Source: Populus alba
Taxonomy: Eukaryota; Streptophyta; Magnoliopsida; Malpighiales; Salicaceae
NCBI RefSeq assembly: GCF_005239225.2
Contig: NC_133299.1
Location: 14,743,154 to 14,807,153 of the forward strand
Reading direction: 5' to 3'
Length of the DNA: 64,000 bases
The notes below the pieces were generated by a model. It was given only the letters and a program-made list of their open reading frames with translations, was not told the origin of the DNA and did no database searches. The number at the start of each line of letters is the position of its first letter. The first letter of the stretch is position 1. A program made the position numbers and the translations under genes. Positions 59,284-64,000 of this stretch are shown piece by piece.

Positions 59284-60306
59284 ATGGCTGCTGGGCAAGC
59301 ACCAGGCAACCCCCTTCCCGCTGTGAGAACATACCCGCCGGTGGAGCATCCAGTGGTGGTAATAGGGCCACAGTACCTGGCACAGTACCCTGTTGAACTC
59401 GGCGTCTCTACAAAGCTATGGACTCTTGGAGAGAATGATTTTAAGGTGTCTGACATTAATGGCACCCTCATCTTCCAAGTCAAGAGTAAACTCTTAAGCT
59501 TGCATGATCGTCGTTTTCTGAAAGATGCAGCCGGTAACACCCTTGTCAATCTCAGGCAGAAGGTATGTTTAACTGCTCTTTGTCATTTGCTTCCTTCTTT
59601 TTCAATCTAACCATCACAACAATGATAAATTCTAAATTTGGTTGCCTTTTACACGAGATTAGATATGATTCATTTAATATAAACATCGAGGATTATTATT
59701 ATTTTTTAAATGTAATTTAACTGGGAAGGACCACGCATAAAATAACAATGATGAAAGTTGAATACAGTCAAATGACGTTACTATCATTACTGTCCATATA
59801 TCAATGAGATGGCTTACTGCGTGTTTACCATTTTCTCCAGATAAGGACCATGCATGATGCATCGGAGGTGGGAAGCTTTTAGAGGAGAAAGCAAGGAGGA
59901 GAAAGATTTGCTTTTCACAGCCAAGAAATCAAAGTTATTCCAATTCAAAACTGAGTTAGACATATTCTTGGCTAACAACAAAGGAGAGGTCCCTGATTTC
60001 AAGGTCAAGGGAGGGTACAGAGAGAGTTCCTGCTCTATACTTGTTGGAGATTCCAATACCATGCTTGCACAAGTAAGTTCGATGCTAGCTCTCATTCATT
60101 TTAGAGTCCTATCTTTGCAGGTTTTCGTACTAATATTTTTAAATCTTACATAAATGCAGATGCATAGATTACATTCTCTCACGACAATGATCTTGGATAC
60201 AGATAGTTTTGGAGTGACTGTTTATCCTAATGTTGATTATGCCTTCATAGTAGCTCTTGTGGTGATTCTCGATGAGATCAATGCGGACCGTAGTGGCGAA
60301 GATTAA
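59284..60306 (+). CDS. LURP-one-related (LOR) gene 3, frame broken in exon 2
   Basis: Close paralogue of LOR 2 in the Tubby-C2/DUF567 family. Exon 1 59284-59562 (MAAGQAPGNPLPAVRTYPPV to LVNLRQK), exon 2 59841-60072, exon 3 60160-60306 (ending INADRSGED); introns of 278 and 87 bp. Exon 2 contains ATGCAT-G-ATGCAT where LOR 2 has a single ATGCAT, an extra 7 bp at about 59856-59862. The expected frame then reads IRTMHDASEVGSF and stops, giving about 106 residues in place of about 216. The rest of exon 2 and exon 3 is intact in the shifted frame. A weak acceptor at 59895 would restore the frame by skipping about 18 residues including RRWEAFRGES; translation from ATGATGCATCGG could make an N-terminally shortened protein. 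Otherwise this is a very young pseudogene or an assembly error. Confidence 0.8.
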
Positions 60307-60366
60307 ATACAGCTTTTGTTTTATTTCAAGAGATGTTTTCAAGTTTTATTGCTTTTTTATTGTAAG

Positions 60367-60372
60367 AATAAA
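60367..60372 (+). terminator. polyadenylation signal of LOR gene 3
   Basis: AATAAA lies 61 bp after the stop codon, followed within 40 bp by T-rich sequence and another 'cattctttattg'. Typical position for a plant near-upstream element. Confidence 0.5.
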
Positions 60373-60479
60373 TACAATGCATTCTTTATTGCTTTTTCGT
60401 AATGTAAAGTGTATGCTTTGTGGATGACATAAAGTGTAAAATATATAATGTTTGTTAAGTTTTATAATCATTTATTTAA

Positions 60480-61170
60480 TGTGTTTTGAATTCTGATCAA
60501 ACTCAAAAACAAATAACACATAACTTGAGATAAATGATCATTATATAAACTTAGCTCTATAACTTTAGTAAAATTTATTTGTATAAATTTGTTTGGATCA
60601 GCGCTTGCAAAAGTTGGTGCTTGATTCGGTAAAAAGAATGCAATTTTGTTATTAAAGAAATATTGAAACTTCAAGGATCAAATATATAAACACATGAGGT
60701 GAAGATTTTAAAAATTTGATCCTCAAAGTTTCTTTATTTTTATTTCTTTTGTCCATTTAGAACTTTAGTTTTTTTATCCAAAACTTCATTTTGTTCATCT
60801 TTTAAAATTCTATGTTTAAGAGATAAAAGAGAATATCACCAAAAAAAGATTGACACTTTTTTTATAGCCCTTAGTGATTTTTTTCCCCTTGAATTTTATT
60901 TGGTGGCTTTCTGGCACAAGTCTATTTTTATTATTGTATGATTATAAAAAATAAATTTTGAAAAATAGAGTTATTAAACCCGTTTGAGTTCAAAACTCTA
61001 ACTATGATTTTTACTGTTTAACCCAATTTGACTCAGGTCAATTCAAAACATTATTATTTCAATATTTTTTTTAAAAAAATAAAGTTGAAACAATGTTATC
61101 TTGAAATTTTTTTTTTTCAATCAAACTAGGTTTTTATTAGGTCGTAATTGGGTTCACCAAGTTGATTGGC
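60480..61170. other. intergenic DNA, nothing recognised
   Basis: AT-rich with a scrap of 'acccaatttgactcaggtca' repeat wording near 61.02 kb. No gene supported. Confidence 0.5.
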
Positions 61171-61174
61171 AAGC

Positions 61175-64000
61175 AACAGTAGAACCAATCAATGAGCCTT
61201 CTTAGTCCCATAATTTCAGTGTTTATGATTATAATTATAATCTTTTATTTCTTATGAAATAACATCTCACCTATTTCTCTCCTTCTGTCAAATAAATCCG
61301 GCAAGGAAAACATTTATAATAATTATCTTTCATTGGATTCTATAATTGAATGTAAAAATCATAAATCAATCAATCAAGTAGATTTTTTCTTTACGTGAAC
61401 TTCTCATAATGTTTCAAAATCTAATATGAAGGTTTTTTTTAGTACTGAGATAAAGAATGAATCGTAGATGATAAAAGATTTGATACTTGGAAAACATATT
61501 TTTTTCATGGGATTAATAAAATCTTAAACTTTTAATAAGGGATTGCAATAAATAAAAGAATAATTTTTTTAATTCCAAGAATAAAAGTGTTTGTTCTTAA
61601 TTGTGTATAATAAATACTTTGAAAATAAATATAAGTGTTTAGAGAATATAAAACAAATATGAATTATTTACCTAGATGGTTCACAAGGTATACAGATAGT
61701 CTCTGAACATTGTCATGTTGCTTGAATAAAGGTGTTGGAATGTCATCTCCTCCTATTAGTATTAATAACATAAATATCTTTTACACAATATTAATGAGGG
61801 ATATATATCTCTTACACAATGTTAATATTGATGGAAATACAATAGGATATTATAAGACTTTTATGTATCCAAAGATGCAAAGAGATAATCATTCTTGACT
61901 TTTAATATTTTATGTTAAAGGACATAAAAATAAAAAAACAAATCTTCATGACCCAAGATGAGGCTTAAAAAAATTATCAACACCATATTTATTTGGAGTT
62001 GGAAAAATTCCAAGCACAATGGTGTAGTGTCTAATATTTCTCCAGACTCACATGCACTTGGGTTCAATATGTAATTGAACCAAAGGATATTGGGTTTAAT
62101 ATTTTGTCAAACCTACATGTAATTGGGCTTGACATGTAGTTAAATCCAAATGTGTTAAGTTTGGCATTTTGTCAAATGCACATAGACTTAGGCTTCGCAC
62201 ATAACTGAACCGAAAATATTGAGTTTGGTATTTTTCTAGACCCACATGTATTTTGGCTTAGTACATAGTTAAAGTCAAGGATGTTGAATTTGGCACCTCG
62301 CTAGACCCACATGTTATTGAAATCAATTTGTAGTTGAATTCAAGAATATTAGGTTTGGCACCTCATCAAACCCATATGAAATTGAGCTCAGTATGTAGTT
62401 GAACCCAATAGTATTGGGTCTGATATCTCACCAGACACGCATGAACTTGGTCTCAACGCGTGGTTAAACTTAAAGATATTAGATCTGAAAGTATCCTAAA
62501 TATATATTATCTGAGCTTGACATTCTGCTTAGTTTAGGTATGCCCGATTAATATCTTATCTCTAACTTTTTTAATCATGGATTTTTAAACAAATATATGT
62601 AATGTGTGATACATCAACTTTATATTGATGGATGTGGAATTAAATAATAATAATGTTACGATTTAAAAAAAAAAAAATGTTGTTTTAATGTTTGGAAGGA
62701 TTAGTGTTGTCTTATTCCATTATTTATATGAACACAATTGTATAACGATAAAAACAAATCATCCTTGGTTATTAAAATAATTAAATAAAAGGCTTTTGTT
62801 CCAAATACTTAACATATTTACCCTTCAGTCTACATGTATTATTATATGTTTTTATTCTATATCATATATACAAAAATGGTGATAGGGGTTCGTACCTCTT
62901 TTTGGTAATCCAAACAAAATAAAAAAAGAGTTAAGAAAAAGGGCTTGTTGAATTAGAACCCAAAGTGGTGAAGAAAAAAAAAGAGAGATGTTAATTAGAA
63001 GAAAAACCAACCTCAAGTAAAATATTATTATTTATCCATATCATGAATAATTTTTAATAATAAAAACTTTATTTATTTATAATTGACCTTTGTAATTTAG
63101 CAAAAATAATTAAATTAGTCTATAAGAAAAAGAAAAGAAAATTCATTTAGTTTAATTTTCTCCATGCATTTAATTTTGTAATTATTTTTTATTTTAATAA
63201 ATAGAAAGGTAAAAAAAAAACATTAGATTGGATGGGAAGTTGATGAGAAAAAGAAAGCTTTTTTTTTTTTTTTCAAAAAACATACATTTAAATTAAGGAT
63301 GGTTAAATGATTATTTAATTATTGTTGATCCTACAAGGAGTAATTAGTTTTTTATATAAACTATAAGGACTAAATTATATTTTAACTCTAAAAATTTAGG
63401 GTAAATTTTAGTATGCTTTAGATGGTGTCTCAAATTCATCTCGAAAGTTTGGTTTGTATAATTCAATCTCCTTGGTTGTGATAATAAGTAGTTTCAGCTG
63501 CCCTCAATTTATTTTGTCCATTTCTGTTTGTGGTAACAAGGGATCATAAATTTAAATTTTATTCTTAAAATTTAAAAAATATTCTCATTATCATCTAAAA
63601 AATATTATAAACTAAATAAATAATTGAATTAAGATAAAAAAATCAATAAAAAAGTTGTTTTTTCAGAAAAACAAAAATGATATCTAAAACTTGAGCTAAT
63701 AATTAGTTGTTTCTCAAGTAATCTCCATACCCTACCAACTTCAATTTTCATTCACTGATAACAATAGCATCCCTTTTTCTTAATTTGTCAATACTAAATG
63801 TTAAATGAAAATAAAGATTTAAATGAATCTATGTCTATTTTGTTTTGTTTTCTTTCAGTATATTTTGAGTTATATCGAGGTATAATTTCATCATAAATCC
63901 TAGGAGAAAAAATAAAATTCACACATATTTTCTAGTATAAATTTGAGACATTCCTACGAGGAGAAATTAAAATTTACTCTTAAAATGGTATGCATGCCAT
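61175..64000. repeat. long direct repeat, copy B (partner at 18810-21359)
   Basis: Aligns along its length with copy A, from 'aacagtagaaccaatcaatg' to the window end at 'gtatgcatgccat', and may continue beyond the window. It differs by substitutions, small indels and about 276 bp extra in the 65-bp array (about 62259-62535). No protein domain was recognised; the 62-codon frame beginning MSCCLNKGVG occurs in both copies with several changes and is not convincing as a gene. Confidence 0.9.
62010..62540. repeat. tandem array of about 65-bp units, about eight units
   Basis: Units repeat 'gtttggcacctcgctagac', 'ccacatgttattgaa' and 'tagttgaa' wording with strong divergence between neighbours. Copy A at 19645-19895 keeps only about the first four units before joining 'ggtatgcccgattaatatc'. 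Confidence 0.75.

Noticed and set aside
1..64000. tRNA or rRNA genes
   Set aside because: No cloverleaf with A and B box sequences and no rRNA-like stretch was recognised by eye; a covariance-model scan would be decisive.

Overview
The window is AT-rich plant nuclear DNA. A poplar (Populus) or another Salicaceae tree fits best: the MIR164 foldback, a family of small LURP-one-related (LOR, Tubby-C2) genes, and the repeat landscape (short AT-rich MITEs, repeats rich in gggttaaccc-type motifs, decayed copia and LINE pieces) all agree. The genus is inferred from remembered sequence character, not from a search. Most of the window is repetitive and intergenic. Repeat borders were read by eye and are approximate; splice sites and miRNA positions were read base by base.

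Region by region. 1-13 kb: intergenic AT-rich DNA with dispersed repeats, microsatellites and one copia scrap. 13-16 kb: a decayed antisense Ty1/copia element interrupted by a MITE, with possible LTR remnants. 16.9-17.3 kb: a MIR164 gene with a TATA box, miR164 on the 5' arm and the star strand on the 3' arm. 18.1-21.4 kb: a repeat block whose main part (2.5 kb) is present again, in the same orientation, at 61.2-64.0 kb. 21.4-27 kb: mostly unrecognised low-copy DNA with two doubtful small ORFs. 27.1-28.1 kb: a pentatricopeptide-repeat (PPR) pseudogene on the minus strand. 28.5-33 kb: MITEs, dispersed repeats and a LINE 3' fragment. 33.9-36.5 kb: LOR gene 1 (+). 38.3-40.2 kb: a decayed copia element lacking its integrase region. 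42.0-45.3 kb: LOR gene 2 (-), whose second intron carries a repeat insertion of about 2.4 kb. 46.9-52.1 kb: a minisatellite, a Helitron-like element containing a three-part inverted repeat, a 160-bp tandem duplication and a plasma-membrane H+-ATPase fragment. 52.5-59.1 kb: an array of eight head-to-tail units of about 823 bp. 59.3-60.3 kb: LOR gene 3 (+), a close paralogue of LOR 2.

The three LOR genes share a three-exon structure with phase-0 introns. LOR 2 and LOR 3 are arranged head to head and keep matching core promoters. Upstream promoter similarity appears to be split around LOR 3: one piece lies at 48.43 kb and the other at 59.15 kb, with the Helitron-like element, the ATPase fragment and the satellite array between them. 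LOR 3 also has a 7-bp duplication in exon 2 that breaks the reading frame. The window therefore records a small tandem family of a defence-associated gene class being remodelled by transposons and tandem repeats. No wholly new biological system was recognised; the tandem array beside LOR 3 is the least explained structure.
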